From positions 10,341 through 16,776 of the forward strand of contig DCTD01000037.1 in the NCBI GenBank assembly GCA_002335355.1: a DNA stretch of 6,436 nt, read 5' to 3'. Under the pieces are notes generated by a model. It searched no databases and was not told the DNA's origin. It saw only the letters and a program-made list of their open reading frames with translations. The translations under genes and the position numbers were made by a program. Shown here piece by piece: positions 6,015 through 6,436 of the stretch; within the stretch, counting starts at the first letter, position 1, and the number at the start of each line of letters is the position of its first letter. This DNA comes from Patescibacteria group bacterium UBA1449 (GTDB taxonomy: Bacteria; Patescibacteriota; Microgenomatia; UBA1400; UBA1449).

Positions 6015-6436
6015 AATATCAAACTCATCATCTTCAACTGAGAAATCATCATTCGTCTCACTTACTTGGTTTTGGACCGGTAACACTTGTTGAGGAGGTT
6101 GTTGGGAGACTGGTTGTTCAGCTCCTCTCATAAAGGTATTTAGTACTGGAATTCCCTGAGAAGGTGACGGTTGCTGTTGAGGTGCTTGAGGCGCTTGTTG
6201 GGCTGGTTGAGTTTGTTGAGGCATTTCCTGTAGTTGTTGCGGCCGGATGCTTTGAGCACCAGTAAACTGAGTATAACGTGTCCTGTTTTCATCAAACCCA
6301 GTGGCAATAACAGTTACTTTAACTTCATCCTTTAGAGTTTCATCTATGGTGGTTCCGAAGATAATATTTGCATCGGTATCAGCAGTACTGGAAATAATCT
6401 CAGCTGCTTCGTTAACATCCTGCATCGTTAAGTCAT
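5988..6436 (-). CDS. ftsZ: Cell division protein FtsZ, C-terminal part (5' end beyond the window)
   Basis: FtsZ is the tubulin-like GTPase that forms the division ring at mid-cell. Only about the last 148 codons are in the window. The frame runs on through the edge (DLT precedes the first visible Met), so that ATG is internal and not the start. Counting from that Met, residues 1-44 are the end of the FtsZ C-terminal domain: VNEAAEIIS, ANIIFGTTID (19-28) and VTVIATGF (37-44). A disordered linker of about 85 residues follows, strongly Gln/Pro-rich at 62-90, then an acidic stretch (ETNDDFSVEDDE). It ends in the conserved tail FDIPAFLRQKK (135-145), which in studied bacteria binds FtsA and other membrane tethers. 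An intact tail implies such a partner elsewhere in the genome. The convergent plus-strand gene ends 8 bases away. Confidence 0.97.
   Translation of the reverse strand, partial: DLTMQDVNEAAEIISSTADTDANIIFGTTIDETLKDEVKVTVIATGFDENRTRYTQFTGAQSIRPQQLQEMPQQTQPAQQAPQAPQQQPSPSQGIPVLNTFMRGAEQPVSQQPPQQVLPVQNQVSETNDDFSVEDDEFDIPAFLRQKK

Overview
The window most likely comes from a Candidate Phyla Radiation (Patescibacteria) genome, possibly from the Microgenomates side. This is inferred from three things: a eukaryote/archaeon-like type 2 IleRS with unusual editing-domain motifs, tight gene packing almost without Shine-Dalgarno sites, and a run of small one-membrane-segment proteins with Pro/Thr/Ser-rich linkers. 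TGA appears as a stop codon (119-codon gene), which argues against the UGA=Gly code of Gracilibacteria/Absconditabacteria. There are no tRNA or rRNA genes, no CRISPR and no transposase.

Layout. Positions 1-84 are non-coding or hold the end of a neighbour; they resemble one arm of a dispersed intergenic repeat. Positions 85-2922 (minus) carry a complete ileS with a perfect TATAAT exactly six bases before its ATG, which suggests a leaderless mRNA. Positions 2974-3333 (minus) carry a small soluble orphan. An AT-rich divergent intergenic region follows (3334-3475). Positions 3476-5979 (plus) hold four consecutive genes for predicted membrane-anchored or exported proteins: a parallel beta-helix protein on a polyproline stalk, a Pro/Thr-rich anchored small beta-domain protein, an anchored two-domain protein with four cysteines, and a 73-residue anchored Cys-rich protein with a CxxCH motif. 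Positions 5988-6436 (minus) are the 3' end of ftsZ, running off the right edge and converging on the small Cys-rich gene with an 8-base gap.

Two housekeeping genes (isoleucine charging, cell division) therefore flank a plus-strand block that seems devoted to the cell surface. The last two genes of the block are separated by one base and are surely co-transcribed; grouping all four into one unit is an inference. No protein of the block has a recognised enzymatic motif, so the block reads as structural or binding surface components. The most checkable oddities are the altered IleRS editing site, the leaderless-type ileS promoter and the uncharacterised surface block.
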